From Rhodocytophaga rosea (GTDB lineage: Bacteria; Bacteroidota; Bacteroidia; Cytophagales; 172606-1): a stretch of DNA of 64,000 bases. Positions 52,081 to 61,188 of the stretch are shown piece after piece. Each line of letters opens with the position of its first letter. The stretch's first letter is position 1. A program made the translations under genes and the position numbers. The notes under the pieces were generated by a model, which saw only the letters and a program-made list of their open reading frames with translations, was not told the DNA's origin and ran no database searches. Location: NCBI RefSeq assembly GCF_010119975.1, contig NZ_CP048222.1:6362501-6426500 (forward strand). The letters are read 5' to 3'.

Positions 52081-53382
52081 ATGCCTCTACCTAAACTCAT
52101 CTTCTGTTCTTTACTTGTGTGTGCCCTATTTTCTGCCAGGGCACAGCAGGTAGGGCAACCTTTACCTGAATGGCAGGAAGGAATGCTTGATTTGCACCAT
52201 ATCAATACCGGCAGGGGAGATGCAGCTTTTTATATTTTCCCGGATGGTACTACCATGCTGCTCGATGCCGGTGAAATGGACCCCACTGATCCCAGAACCA
52301 CTTCGCCCAGGAACTCAACCCTGCACCCCAACAATTCTAAAACTCCCCATGAGTGGATTGCTCTTTACATACAAAATAAGTTTCCTAAACAGCTCAAACC
52401 CAAACTGGATTATGCGCTCATTACTCATTTTCACGATGATCATTATGGCACGGTATATCCGGGAGCAAAAACTTCTGCTAAAGGCAACTATATATTAAGC
52501 GGCATTACTGGCGTAGGAGATATAATTCCCATTGGTTTGCTAATCGACCGGGGTTATCCGGATTATAAGTATCCGATGGATATGAACGCTTTTAAGGCTC
52601 TTGTCTCGCAACGGCCACAATTACTGCCAGAATACAACAGCATGCTCAATTATATGGCTTTTACGAACTATCATGTGCAAAAATCAGGGATGAAAGCGGC
52701 CACCTTGCAGGCAGGGAGAAATGATCAGATCAGGCTAGTACATAATGCGGCAAAGTTTAAAGATTTTAAAGTACAGAACATAAAAGCTAATGGAATCATC
52801 TGGAATGGCAATGGCATAGAAACGTATAATTATCTGGAGAAAGCGCCAGCAGAAAGAATTCCCGAAAACCCGCTGAGCCTGGCCATCCGGATAGCGTACG
52901 GCGATTTCAGGTATTATACCGGTGGCGATAATCCCGGCATTGCCGATTTAGGGGCACCAGAATGGATGGATGTAGGCACACCTATCGCCAAAGCCGTAGG
53001 CGAAGTAGATGTAGCGGTAATGGATCATCATGGAAATCGGGATGCACACAATGAGTTTAATATCAAAACCTTGCGGCCCAGGGTATGGATCGAGCAAACC
53101 TGGTCTTCTGATCATCCGGGACATGAAGTGCTTCGCAGAGTAACTTCTAAATATTTGTATCCGGAAGAACGGGATATGTTTGCGACTAATATGCTCGAGG
53201 CCAATAAAATCGTAATTGGCCCTTCGCTGGAAAATTCCTATAAAAGTACCGATGGACATATTCTGGTACGTGTACTGCCTGGAGGCAAACAATATTATGT
53301 GATCATCCTTAATGATGAAACGGAGCAGGCAGAGGTAAAAGCGGTATTCGGCCCTTATCAGGCCAAACAGAAAGTGAAATAA
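52081..53382 (+). CDS. Secreted metallo-beta-lactamase-fold hydrolase
   Basis: A 433-residue exported protein (signal peptide LIFCSLLVCALFSARAQ). It has a metallo-beta-lactamase fold with the zinc motif THFHDDHYG (about 118-126), the entry strand TMLLDAGEMD and the later GGDNPG and VAVMDHHGNRDAHN segments that give the remaining ligands. The layout is like ComEC-type and late-competence hydrolases, which act on nucleic acid or phosphodiesters, though secreted single-domain forms are untested. It lies between two phosphoesterases on the same strand. Confidence 0.85.
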   Translation: MPLPKLIFCSLLVCALFSARAQQVGQPLPEWQEGMLDLHHINTGRGDAAFYIFPDGTTMLLDAGEMDPTDPRTTSPRNSTLHPNNSKTPHEWIALYIQNKFPKQLKPKLDYALITHFHDDHYGTVYPGAKTSAKGNYILSGITGVGDIIPIGLLIDRGYPDYKYPMDMNAFKALVSQRPQLLPEYNSMLNYMAFTNYHVQKSGMKAATLQAGRNDQIRLVHNAAKFKDFKVQNIKANGIIWNGNGIETYNYLEKAPAERIPENPLSLAIRIAYGDFRYYTGGDNPGIADLGAPEWMDVGTPIAKAVGEVDVAVMDHHGNRDAHNEFNIKTLRPRVWIEQTWSSDHPGHEVLRRVTSKYLYPEERDMFATNMLEANKIVIGPSLENSYKSTDGHILVRVLPGGKQYYVIILNDETEQAEVKAVFGPYQAKQKVK

Positions 53383-53469
53383 TGCCTGAGGTAAAGAAAT
53401 ACAAATTATTTCTATATTATACAATCTAATTCTTTATAGCATAAAATTTCCGCCCATCAGGCAGTAGCT

Positions 53470-54726
53470 ATGACTCAATTTTATATTAAAACGTTGGTAT
53501 GTCTGTTCTGCTTTCTGTGGAGTGGTACTATATCTGGCCAGACTAAAGTCAGAAAGACTGTGTTTATTCTGGTGGATGGGATTCCGGCCGATGTACTGGA
53601 AACAGTAGCAACGCCTGCCTTAGATTCTCTGGCAAAAGCTGGAAAATACATGCGGTCTTATGTTGGGGGAAGCAAAGGAGAATATTCGGAGAGTCCTACC
53701 ATTTCTGCCGTTGGTTACAATAGCTTACTGACAGGCACCTGGGCCAATAAGCACAATGTATGGGATAATGATATTGCAGCACCTAATTATCACTATCCAA
53801 CAATTTTCCGCTTACTAAAAAATCAATATCCTGCAAAGAAAATAGGCATTTTCTCCAGCTGGCTCGACAACCGGACAAAATTAATAGGAGATGGCCTTCC
53901 CCAGACTGGCAATATCCAGGTTGATTATCACGCCGATGGTTATGAACTCGATACCATCCGTTTTCCTCAGGCTAAAGCCAGGGATTTTATGCACAAAATA
54001 GATAATAAAGTTGTGCAGGAAACGGCTCTTTATATCCGGAATCAGGCGCCGGATCTCTCCTGGGTATACCTGGAATATACGGATGATATGGGACATATGT
54101 ATGGAGATAGCAAACAGTTTTATGATGCGGTGAAGAAAATGGATGCCCAGATCAGTACCATTGCACAAGCGGTTCAATACCGGCAAAAGCGGCATAATGA
54201 AGATTGGCTGATAGTTGTGACAACCGACCATGGCCGGGATGAGCAAACCGGCAAGGATCATGGAGGGCAATCTTACCGGCAGCGCAGCAGCTGGATAGTA
54301 ACCAATTATCCACAGCTAAATATGTATGCTAAATATTATACCCCAGGCATTGTAGATATTATGCCTACAATAGCCAGGTTTATGAATATATCGATGCCTT
54401 TGGAAATAAGCCGGGAACTGGACGGAACGCCGTTAACAGGTAAAATTTCGCTGGCAGAGGTGCAGGTACATCATTTCCAGAAAAAACTCGATGTAAGCTG
54501 GAAAGCCTTAGAGAAAGAAGGTAAGGTAAAAATATGGGTTTCTACTACGAATGGATTCAAAACTGGAGAGAAGGATACCTATACACTGTTTGCCGAAGTG
54601 CCTGTAACCAGCGAACATGCCTCCATTCATACCAATTTGCCTGTTTCCTCCTTCTATAAAGTAGTTTTAGAATCTCCATTTAATAGTGTTACCAAATGGG
54701 TTACGCTAGAAGCAAAACAGAAATAA
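53470..54726 (+). CDS. Secreted alkaline phosphatase superfamily phosphodiesterase
   Basis: A 418-residue exported protein (signal CLFCFLWSGTISGQ). The type I phosphodiesterase domain has LVDGIPADVLETVATPALDSL, with the first metal Asp in LVDG, the nucleophile region SESPTISAVGYNSLLTG (Thr or Ser), YTDDMGHMYG and TTDHGRDEQTGKDHGG. The end of the protein is a small beta domain. It follows the MBL gene by 87 bases and likely shares its substrate. Length and layout fit nucleotide pyrophosphatase/phosphodiesterase or phosphonoacetate-type enzymes; the substrate is unknown. Confidence 0.85.
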   Translation: MTQFYIKTLVCLFCFLWSGTISGQTKVRKTVFILVDGIPADVLETVATPALDSLAKAGKYMRSYVGGSKGEYSESPTISAVGYNSLLTGTWANKHNVWDNDIAAPNYHYPTIFRLLKNQYPAKKIGIFSSWLDNRTKLIGDGLPQTGNIQVDYHADGYELDTIRFPQAKARDFMHKIDNKVVQETALYIRNQAPDLSWVYLEYTDDMGHMYGDSKQFYDAVKKMDAQISTIAQAVQYRQKRHNEDWLIVVTTDHGRDEQTGKDHGGQSYRQRSSWIVTNYPQLNMYAKYYTPGIVDIMPTIARFMNISMPLEISRELDGTPLTGKISLAEVQVHHFQKKLDVSWKALEKEGKVKIWVSTTNGFKTGEKDTYTLFAEVPVTSEHASIHTNLPVSSFYKVVLESPFNSVTKWVTLEAKQK

Positions 54727-54782
54727 TCTGTACCATTCTTCAGGCAAAATTACTCTATTATAATCCCGGCATTCACTTTTGC

Positions 54783-55394
54783 TTACTTATCTACTAAATA
54801 ATCGGTCACTAGTTGCCATTGTATTTTCTGGAATCCTGCCCAGCCTCCTGCAGCAACCAGCGTATTTACTACCTGCCGGTCTCCAGCCTCTTCTGCCTGG
54901 TTATTCACGACTTCATCTTTTCCAATTTCAGAAGCAGTGAGGGTATTCCCTTCTTTTATTATCTGAAAAGTGCTGCTGGCTTCAGCGGTAAAAAAGTGCT
55001 TCACTTCTTGTGGAGACTCTTTTTCGTGAGGCGACTGGCTTGGCTTTACTGTAAAGGATGCTTCTTTACCATCAGTGTGTACGTGTTGTACCTGTACCCA
55101 GTTTTCAGGCAAAGGACCAGGCAATTGAATACAGATATAATCTCCTGATTGTACTGGTTGGTCTTTTTTCCGTTTGCCACTGGTATCATGCAAGGTAAAG
55201 GTAGAACTCAGGGCAGAAATGGCAGACCAGGCTTCTACCCTAAATAATTTCTCTTTTGCCTTCTCAAACGCCTGTGCTGCTGTTTGCTCGTCAATATACG
55301 TCTGCTTACTTGAAAAGCGTGTATCTTTACTTTGTTCGCCGGTGAGCAGTTGTGCCGCCTGTTTAGCTCCTTTGATAATATCTTTGATACCCAT
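54783..55394 (-). CDS. Hypothetical protein with C-terminal beta domain
   Basis: A 203-residue cytoplasmic protein I do not recognise. It starts MGIKDIIKGAKQAAQLL, a short amphipathic helix. The middle has an SSTFTLHDTSGKRKKDQPVQSGDYICI beta stretch and the end is AGFQKIQWQLVTDYLVDK. A start 48 bases upstream is open, but a TACCTTTG box at 55424 lies between, which supports this ATG. It converges with the phosphoesterase gene and is divergent from the ANT(6)-like gene. Confidence 0.65.
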   Translation of the reverse strand: MGIKDIIKGAKQAAQLLTGEQSKDTRFSSKQTYIDEQTAAQAFEKAKEKLFRVEAWSAISALSSTFTLHDTSGKRKKDQPVQSGDYICIQLPGPLPENWVQVQHVHTDGKEASFTVKPSQSPHEKESPQEVKHFFTAEASSTFQIIKEGNTLTASEIGKDEVVNNQAEEAGDRQVVNTLVAAGGWAGFQKIQWQLVTDYLVDK

Positions 55395-55423
55395 ATGAAA
55401 AAATTTAAGTTCAGCGTATTGTT

Positions 55424-55431
55424 CAAAGGTA
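55424..55431 (-). promoter_or_regulatory. -7 promoter element (TACCTTTG)
   Basis: An exact TAnnTTTG match on the minus strand, 29 bases before the ATG at 55394. It lies inside the longer open frame and so rules against the upstream start. Confidence 0.5.
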
Positions 55432-55529
55432 TGTACTGCCATAGGGTAAAATAGGTTTTAGGATTTAGGTAGGTAGAACCACAAGTATTTTTATTCATCT
55501 TTTTTTCAATTACTTCCTTAATTATTTCA

Positions 55530-56390
55530 ATGAGAAGCGAATCTGAGGTAACAAATTTGATTCTACAGGTAGCCAGGCAAGACGAGCGGATTAGGGCGGT
55601 TGTACTGAATGGATCAAGGGCAAATCCCAACGCCAGAAAAGATGTATTTCAGGACTTTGATATTGTGTACGTAGTAAATCAACTGGATACTTTTTTAATG
55701 GATCATAGCTGGGTGAATATTTTTGGGGAAAGGCTAATTATGCAGATGCCTGACCAAATGTGTTTTGGTGAAAAGGATGAACACTCGTTTGCGTATCTGA
55801 TGCTCTTTACCGATGGAAACAGAATAGATCTGACACTATTCCCGGTTGAGAAACTTACCACCCATTTCAAGCATGATAGCTTAACAATTGTATTGCTGGA
55901 TAAGGACCACCTGTTTGAAAATCTGCCGCTACCCAGCGAAAAAGATTATCTCATTCAAGCTCCGTCTCAACAGGAGTTTACAGATGTGTGTAATGAATTC
56001 TGGTGGGTGAGCACCTATGTCGTGAAAGGGCTATGCAGAAATGAAATTACCTATGCCAGGAATATGCTGGAAATTCCGGTACGGGATATGTTTTTCAAAA
56101 TGATTGAATGGCATATCGGCATTCATACCAGCTTTAGTGTGACGTTTGGGAAAGCAGGCAAAAAAATGAAAGAACAGGTGGAACCTGAGTTGTATGAAAA
56201 AATCCTCACCACTTATCCGGATGCAAATCCAGACAATATCTGGAAAGCCTTACTTGTGATGACAGCTCTATTTAAAGATATGGCGAAGGAGATTGAAAGG
56301 AAGATGAACTTTACCTACAACATACAAGAGGAGCAAAACATAATGGCGTATATACAATCAGCCTACAAAAGTCAGCAGAAGATAATTTGA
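55530..56390 (+). CDS. Aminoglycoside 6-adenylyltransferase-like (ANT(6)) nucleotidyltransferase
   Basis: A 286-residue cytoplasmic enzyme of the ANT(6)/AadK type, which adds AMP to streptomycin. The nucleotidyltransferase motif is NGSRANPNARKDVFQDFDIVYVV, with Gly28-Ser29-Arg30 and metal Asp42/Asp44; the third carboxylate is in NRIDLTL near residue 107. FWWVSTYVVKGLCRNE and MLEIPVRDMFFKMIEWHIG are the C-terminal helical domain of AadK. Length and order match AadK (about 284). No mobile element or other resistance gene is beside it, so it is probably an intrinsic chromosomal gene. Activity against streptomycin is inferred only. Confidence 0.9.
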   Translation: MRSESEVTNLILQVARQDERIRAVVLNGSRANPNARKDVFQDFDIVYVVNQLDTFLMDHSWVNIFGERLIMQMPDQMCFGEKDEHSFAYLMLFTDGNRIDLTLFPVEKLTTHFKHDSLTIVLLDKDHLFENLPLPSEKDYLIQAPSQQEFTDVCNEFWWVSTYVVKGLCRNEITYARNMLEIPVRDMFFKMIEWHIGIHTSFSVTFGKAGKKMKEQVEPELYEKILTTYPDANPDNIWKALLVMTALFKDMAKEIERKMNFTYNIQEEQNIMAYIQSAYKSQQKII

Positions 56391-56482
56391 ATGCTTTGTT
56401 CAGTAGCAGGTAATCTTTTTGTATCCCGAATCTGTATGTATTTTGATGTCAAGTAGGAAACAGTATTCTAAAATAACAAAAA

Positions 56483-57259
56483 TTAACTGGTTAATTCAAC
56501 CCAGGTGGGAGCGTGATCACTAGGTCTTTCCCAGCCGCGGACTTCCTTATCAACGCCTGCCGAATGTAAGCGTTTAGCCAGGTGAGGGCTAAGCAGTATA
56601 TGATCAATGCGCAATCCTATATTGCGGCGGTAGGCGTTTTGGGTATAATCCCAGAAAGTATAAATGCGTTGTTGCGGGTAGAAAGTCCGTAGGGCATCTG
56701 TCCACCCCTGGGCAACTAAATTCTGGTAAGCAGTGCGGACTTCCGGGCGATACAATGCATCATTCACCCAATATTCAGGGTTATATACATCAAGTTCTGT
56801 TGGAATAACATTATAATCGCCAGCCAATACAGCCGGAACATCCATTTCTAGCAATTGCGCTGCATGCTGGGTGAACTGCTCAAACCATCGCAGCTTGTAC
56901 TCAAACTTGGGTCCGGGAGCAGGATTCCCATTGGGCAAGTATAAGCAGCCTATGTGTATGCCCTCAACCAACGCTTCAATATAGCGGCTCTGGATGTCTT
57001 CATCCACTTCTCCAGGTAATCCACGCCTGACTTCCTGGGGCTGGGTTCCACGGGCCAGAATGGCTACGCCATTCCAGCTTTTTTGCCCATGCCAGATAGC
57101 CCCATATCCTACCTCAGCAATGGCTTCAACCGGAAATTTATCTTGAGATGCCTTCAATTCTTGTAAGCATACGACTGTTGGTTTGGTTTCTTCCAGCCAG
57201 CGAAGCAAATTTGGTAACCGGGCATTGATACCATTTACATTGTAGGTAACTATTTTCAT
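56483..57259 (-). CDS. xth: Exodeoxyribonuclease III (AP endonuclease)
   Basis: A 258-residue endonuclease/exonuclease/phosphatase-fold enzyme that cuts at abasic sites. The motifs are TYNVNGINARL, the metal Glu34 in CLQELK, YLPNGNP, GDYNVIP and, near the C-terminus, RIDHILLS and the catalytic SDHAPTWVEL. The length is normal for the Xth family. It stands alone; a hairpin terminator upstream separates it from the esterase operon. Confidence 0.95.
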   Translation of the reverse strand: MKIVTYNVNGINARLPNLLRWLEETKPTVVCLQELKASQDKFPVEAIAEVGYGAIWHGQKSWNGVAILARGTQPQEVRRGLPGEVDEDIQSRYIEALVEGIHIGCLYLPNGNPAPGPKFEYKLRWFEQFTQHAAQLLEMDVPAVLAGDYNVIPTELDVYNPEYWVNDALYRPEVRTAYQNLVAQGWTDALRTFYPQQRIYTFWDYTQNAYRRNIGLRIDHILLSPHLAKRLHSAGVDKEVRGWERPSDHAPTWVELTS

Positions 57260-57341
57260 TCTCAGGTGCGCTTGTTCTTTTGTTTCAAGGTAAGTCTACA
57301 AAAATACGGAGAGCATAGATTTATGTTGAAGTAGCATAAAA

Positions 57342-57377
57342 ATAAAACAAGCCAGCATTTACGCTAGCTTGTTTTAT
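57342..57377 (-). terminator. Intrinsic terminator of the GH3-esterase operon
   Basis: A 15-bp stem with one mismatch (ATAAAACAAGC-AGC arms, 6-base loop). On the minus strand it is followed by TTTTTAT. It lies about 100 bases after the esterase stop and before xth. Confidence 0.82.
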
Positions 57378-57482
57378 CATGGGTGTTCTGTTGTTTCTTT
57401 AAAGAATTATGCATTCATAAGGTATATTAAGAAAACTATCTGAGTTGGATTTGCATGTGGAGTACATGGCTACATGAATTGA

Positions 57483-58601
57483 TTATTGAAAAAGCAATGG
57501 AGCAAATTCATACAAATTATGCCGCCAGGTAATAAAGGTGTGCCCGGCTGGATAATCATTGGTTTTATATTTGATTCCGTATTTGTCAAACAGCTTCAAC
57601 ACATTCTGTCCGTTTGTATAGGCAATATCTTTTTCTCCTCCCATGGCAATCCAGAATAGCTTAAGTTTATTGATTTCCGGGTTTTTCAACTGAGTACTAT
57701 ATTTCTCTTCCAGAGTTTTCAGTTGAGTAGGAAAATAGCCGGTACTTAAGGGCAATACATAAGCAAACTTCTCGGGATGAAACAAGGCAATATTTAAAGC
57801 CTGAATCCCACCCATAGAAAGTCCGGCAAAGGCACGGTTTTCTCTTTTGGCCGAAACATTGTAATGGGATTCGATATAGGGAATAATTTCTGTTAATAGC
57901 TGTTTGTAATAAGGATCAGTATCAGTGCCTGGCTCCATATGAAACCCCGGCGCTGGATGCCCCATCGGCATAACTACTACCATAGGCTTTATTTTTCCTT
58001 CTGCCAGCAGGTTATCCAGAATCAGGTTCGCTTTGCCAGCCGTTGTCCAGGCGGCATCGTTATCGCCACCGCCATGTTGCAGGTATAATACAGGCAGTTT
58101 ATCTTTCATGGTTTCATAGCCTGGCGGTGTATATACATGCATACGCCCTGTATTTTTCGTCACTGCAGAAGGAAACCACACTTTTTCTACCGTGCCATGA
58201 GGTACATTTTTGACAGCACAATACTCGCTTTCTTTTCCCGGTAGTTCAAACAGATTAGACAAGCCATTTTCCCCTTCTTTATAGTGCGGATTTTTAGGAT
58301 CGAATGTTTTTACACCATCCACTGTAAAATCATAGGTATACACATCCGGCTTCAAAGGGCCAACAGCGACAGACCATACGCCAGCATTTGTTTTGGCTAA
58401 AGCCAGGGGTTTATACTCAGATAAGAAATCTCCCATCACCGTTACTTCGCTCGCTTTTGGGGCGTAGATGCTAAGAACTATATGGTTGTTAGCGCTTACC
58501 CGGATTGATTTTAACGTATCGTTTGGCGTAGGATTTGGCCGTGTGGGTTGCGCAAACGCAACCGACGAACAGGCTAGGAGCAAAGGCAAAAAGTATTTCA
58601 T
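57483..58601 (-). CDS. Exported CE1-type esterase with N-terminal CBM48-like domain
   Basis: A 372-residue exported protein (signal LPLLLACSSVAFAQ). The first part (about 35-125) is a CBM48/E-set-like domain (IYAPKASEVTVMGDF, YTYDFTVDGVKTFDPKNP). The second is an esterase D/feruloyl-esterase-type alpha/beta hydrolase with LYLQHGGGDNDAAW (oxyanion loop), the nucleophile in AGLSMGGIQ (about residue 262-264), the acid near IAMGGEKD and His in AGHTFITWRH. It should remove ester groups (feruloyl or acetyl) from plant polysaccharides. It lies 59 bases after the GH3 gene in the same operon. Confidence 0.9.
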   Translation of the reverse strand: MKYFLPLLLACSSVAFAQPTRPNPTPNDTLKSIRVSANNHIVLSIYAPKASEVTVMGDFLSEYKPLALAKTNAGVWSVAVGPLKPDVYTYDFTVDGVKTFDPKNPHYKEGENGLSNLFELPGKESEYCAVKNVPHGTVEKVWFPSAVTKNTGRMHVYTPPGYETMKDKLPVLYLQHGGGDNDAAWTTAGKANLILDNLLAEGKIKPMVVVMPMGHPAPGFHMEPGTDTDPYYKQLLTEIIPYIESHYNVSAKRENRAFAGLSMGGIQALNIALFHPEKFAYVLPLSTGYFPTQLKTLEEKYSTQLKNPEINKLKLFWIAMGGEKDIAYTNGQNVLKLFDKYGIKYKTNDYPAGHTFITWRHNLYEFAPLLFQ

Positions 58602-58660
58602 GGTGGAGTGAAAAATTAATGGGAAGCCTGGTTTTAAGAAAGTTGATTGTCTAAGAGTTC

Positions 58661-60991
58661 TTATTTTAAACCTAGTGTTGGTTTGAGGTATTTGGCTGTA
58701 CGGGCATCTTTAATTACACCTTTCCAGTTCATGCCAAAGCCAAAATCATAACGATTCCCTTCTGCATCCACATAGCATTTCATGTCGCGGGGAACATCTT
58801 CAAACTGGGCTTCTACAGTTTGCATATCGGCCGGGAGCTGAAAAGGTAATAGGGCAGAAGGTTCTGCAACCCCGGTCAGCAGGTCGAGCAATGCCTGATC
58901 CTGTACGCCGAAATACACCAGAATAGCATTGGCTTGCTTTTCAAATTCACCCATAACCGCCGGATTAGTCATGTGCATGGAAACGATTACTGGTTTGCCT
59001 TTCATTTTGGCGTAGGTATCGGTCACCATACTTAAGTCAGTGTGATTGATCGCCTGCGTACTTTTTCCGATATAACTGCGGTTGGTAAAAGTCTCCAAAG
59101 GATCGCCACCTCCAATACTTGGGTCACGGGTGCCTTGTGCAGTGTAAGGACCATACTGTAAACTGATAGGTACATATCCGGTAGTGCCGATTTTTGCCAG
59201 TTCGCTATTATATCCGCCACCGGAATTGGGGTTGTTTATAAACACAAGGGAATAATCCGATTCGTCGGGATTGTCGGTTACCTTGAAGTATTTTTTTACA
59301 ATATCCAGATTTACCGGATAATCCAGTTTTTCAGGCGTAGGCATACCCAGGAAATTGCGCCCAGCCGGCGTAAATTGTTTGGGGATGTAAACTGTTTTAT
59401 TTTTTTGCAGCGGTAATACATTTGCTTTGTTTTTGAGCATTACTACCGATTGTAACTGGGCTTCATAGCCTGCCTGCATAAAAGCCGCTTGTCCTACTAT
59501 CTTTTTGGATGCCTCAGTATCCAGGTATGGGTTTTCAAATAAACCCAGGCGGAATATATTGAGTAACAAACGTACGGCGGATACTTCAAAACGCTTGCGC
59601 ATCAACGCTTCTCCATGTTCTTTTACCCCGATCTGATAAGCTTCTATCACCGGACCCATTTCATTGTTTCCGCCATACTGGTCTACGCCAGCCATTAGGG
59701 CTTTGTAATGCCGCTGGGCTACTGAGAGTTTTTCAACACCCCAGGATTTACCAGTTAAAAACACATCTATTGCCGTTTCGTCACCAGTTACAAGCCAGTC
59801 GGTACATACCACACCATCATACTGGTACTGATCCCGGAGCAGATCGCTGATAATATACTTATTGTAACTATTGCCAACGTTCTCGTTATATTTTTTATCC
59901 TGATCGAAAGAAACAGTGTAATAGGGCATTACAGCAGAAGCCTTTGCGGTTTTCCCCTTTAATTTGAATGCCCCATTAATAAATGGCAAAAAGTGTGTTT
60001 TGAAATTATTGCCAGGATATACCGCATATTTTCCGTAGCCATAATGGGCATCCCGGCCACCTTCTCCAGAGCCGCCACCTGGCCAGTGTTTCACCATCGC
60101 ATTCACACTGTTGAACCCCCATCCATTCTTGATTTCTTTGTCACCAGTGGAAGTCTGGAAACCATCAATATAAGCTCTGGCTATATCGGTTGCCAGTTGC
60201 GGATCTTCGCCGAATGTACCACTCACCCGGTTCCAGCGGGGATCAGTCGCTAAGTCTACCTGTGGAGAAAGAGCGGTAGTAAGCCCCAGTGCCCGGTATT
60301 CAGTAGCGGCGATCTGTCCAAATTTCTGCACCAGATCTGGGTTGAAGCTTGCAGCCAGACCTAATGATCCTGGCCACATGGAAATGGCTCCTCCAGCTCC
60401 GGCATTATATTCGGCATTGGCCACCGTGCCATGCCTTGGATCAGAACTATTATTCACCGGAATGCCCAGGCCAATGCCTTCTGCCAGCGCCTGCGCATTA
60501 TTGTTCCACAAGGCTGCCACTTCCGGACTTTGTACAGACGTAATGAGCACGTGGCGCACATTATCTTTCGTTAAAAAGGCCAGTTGCTGGTCAGATAAGT
60601 CGGAGGGTTTGGCACCACTATCAGCAAAAGGTTTTCCATTATAGGTACCGGCAAAGGGTCCACCAGCGGCAGCCGGGATAGGTTGGTGGCGGCTATACAG
60701 CATAAGTCCGGCAATTTGCTCTATTGACAATTTAGAAGCTAAGTCTTTGGCACGGACTTCCACCTGTAAACGCCAGTCTTCATAGGCATCCAGTTTGCCG
60801 TTTTTATTCAAATCTTTAAATGAATTATTGCCCTCTTTTATAATTTTTACGCCAGAAGCGGAGGAATACTTTAGCTGCTGTCCGCCTTTATTGGTAATGG
60901 CTATGATATTGCCAGGTGCAGGCTGGGTTTGTTGCTGGCAATAGGCTGATAAGGCAGGTATCAGGCAGAGTAATAGAATTATCTTTTTCAT
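58661..60991 (-). CDS. Glycoside hydrolase family 3 enzyme, exported
   Basis: A 776-residue GH3 beta-glycosidase, exported (signal IILLLCLIPALSAYCQ). The N-terminal TIM barrel has the SPQVDLATDPRWNRVSGTFGEDP entry, KHWPGGGSGEGGRDAHYGYGKY (substrate loop) and the nucleophile Asp398 in GVVCTDWL. The C-terminal alpha/beta sandwich has VVMLKNKANVLPLQKNK, PVIVSMHMTNPAVM and ALLPFQLP. The order and length fit beta-glucosidase or beta-xylosidase type GH3. It is the first gene of an operon with the esterase and faces an NrtR-type regulator, with two operator sites between. It probably breaks down plant oligosaccharides in the periplasm. Confidence 0.93.
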   Translation of the reverse strand: MKKIILLLCLIPALSAYCQQQTQPAPGNIIAITNKGGQQLKYSSASGVKIIKEGNNSFKDLNKNGKLDAYEDWRLQVEVRAKDLASKLSIEQIAGLMLYSRHQPIPAAAGGPFAGTYNGKPFADSGAKPSDLSDQQLAFLTKDNVRHVLITSVQSPEVAALWNNNAQALAEGIGLGIPVNNSSDPRHGTVANAEYNAGAGGAISMWPGSLGLAASFNPDLVQKFGQIAATEYRALGLTTALSPQVDLATDPRWNRVSGTFGEDPQLATDIARAYIDGFQTSTGDKEIKNGWGFNSVNAMVKHWPGGGSGEGGRDAHYGYGKYAVYPGNNFKTHFLPFINGAFKLKGKTAKASAVMPYYTVSFDQDKKYNENVGNSYNKYIISDLLRDQYQYDGVVCTDWLVTGDETAIDVFLTGKSWGVEKLSVAQRHYKALMAGVDQYGGNNEMGPVIEAYQIGVKEHGEALMRKRFEVSAVRLLLNIFRLGLFENPYLDTEASKKIVGQAAFMQAGYEAQLQSVVMLKNKANVLPLQKNKTVYIPKQFTPAGRNFLGMPTPEKLDYPVNLDIVKKYFKVTDNPDESDYSLVFINNPNSGGGYNSELAKIGTTGYVPISLQYGPYTAQGTRDPSIGGGDPLETFTNRSYIGKSTQAINHTDLSMVTDTYAKMKGKPVIVSMHMTNPAVMGEFEKQANAILVYFGVQDQALLDLLTGVAEPSALLPFQLPADMQTVEAQFEDVPRDMKCYVDAEGNRYDFGFGMNWKGVIKDARTAKYLKPTLGLK

Positions 60992-61111
60992 GATGTGGTG
61001 TGAGGTAGGTGAAACAGGCTACACTTTCTAAATTGAATATATGCGATGGCAATTGTGTGGTAAAAGTCTCTTGCAAAAGCAGCAAAGTCAGTATATCCAA
61101 ACTAAATTTAC

Positions 61112-61128
61112 TGCGTAACAATTACGCA
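61112..61128. promoter_or_regulatory. Predicted NrtR-type operator 1 (TGCGTAA-N3-TTACGCA)
   Basis: A perfect inverted repeat with 3-base centre, in the divergent region 120 bases before the GH3 gene. The half-sites match those of the site at 61146. Confidence 0.8.
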
Positions 61129-61145
61129 ATTTATATAAATTTTAG

Positions 61146-61168
61146 ATATGCGTAAAAATTACGCATAT
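61146..61168. promoter_or_regulatory. Predicted NrtR-type operator 2 (10-bp arms, N3 centre)
   Basis: ATATGCGTAA and TTACGCATAT around three A bases, 21 bases before the regulator ATG. Its centre is 37 bp from the centre of the first site. Confidence 0.82.
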
Positions 61169-61188
61169 AATTTTTGTATTTTTACTTT

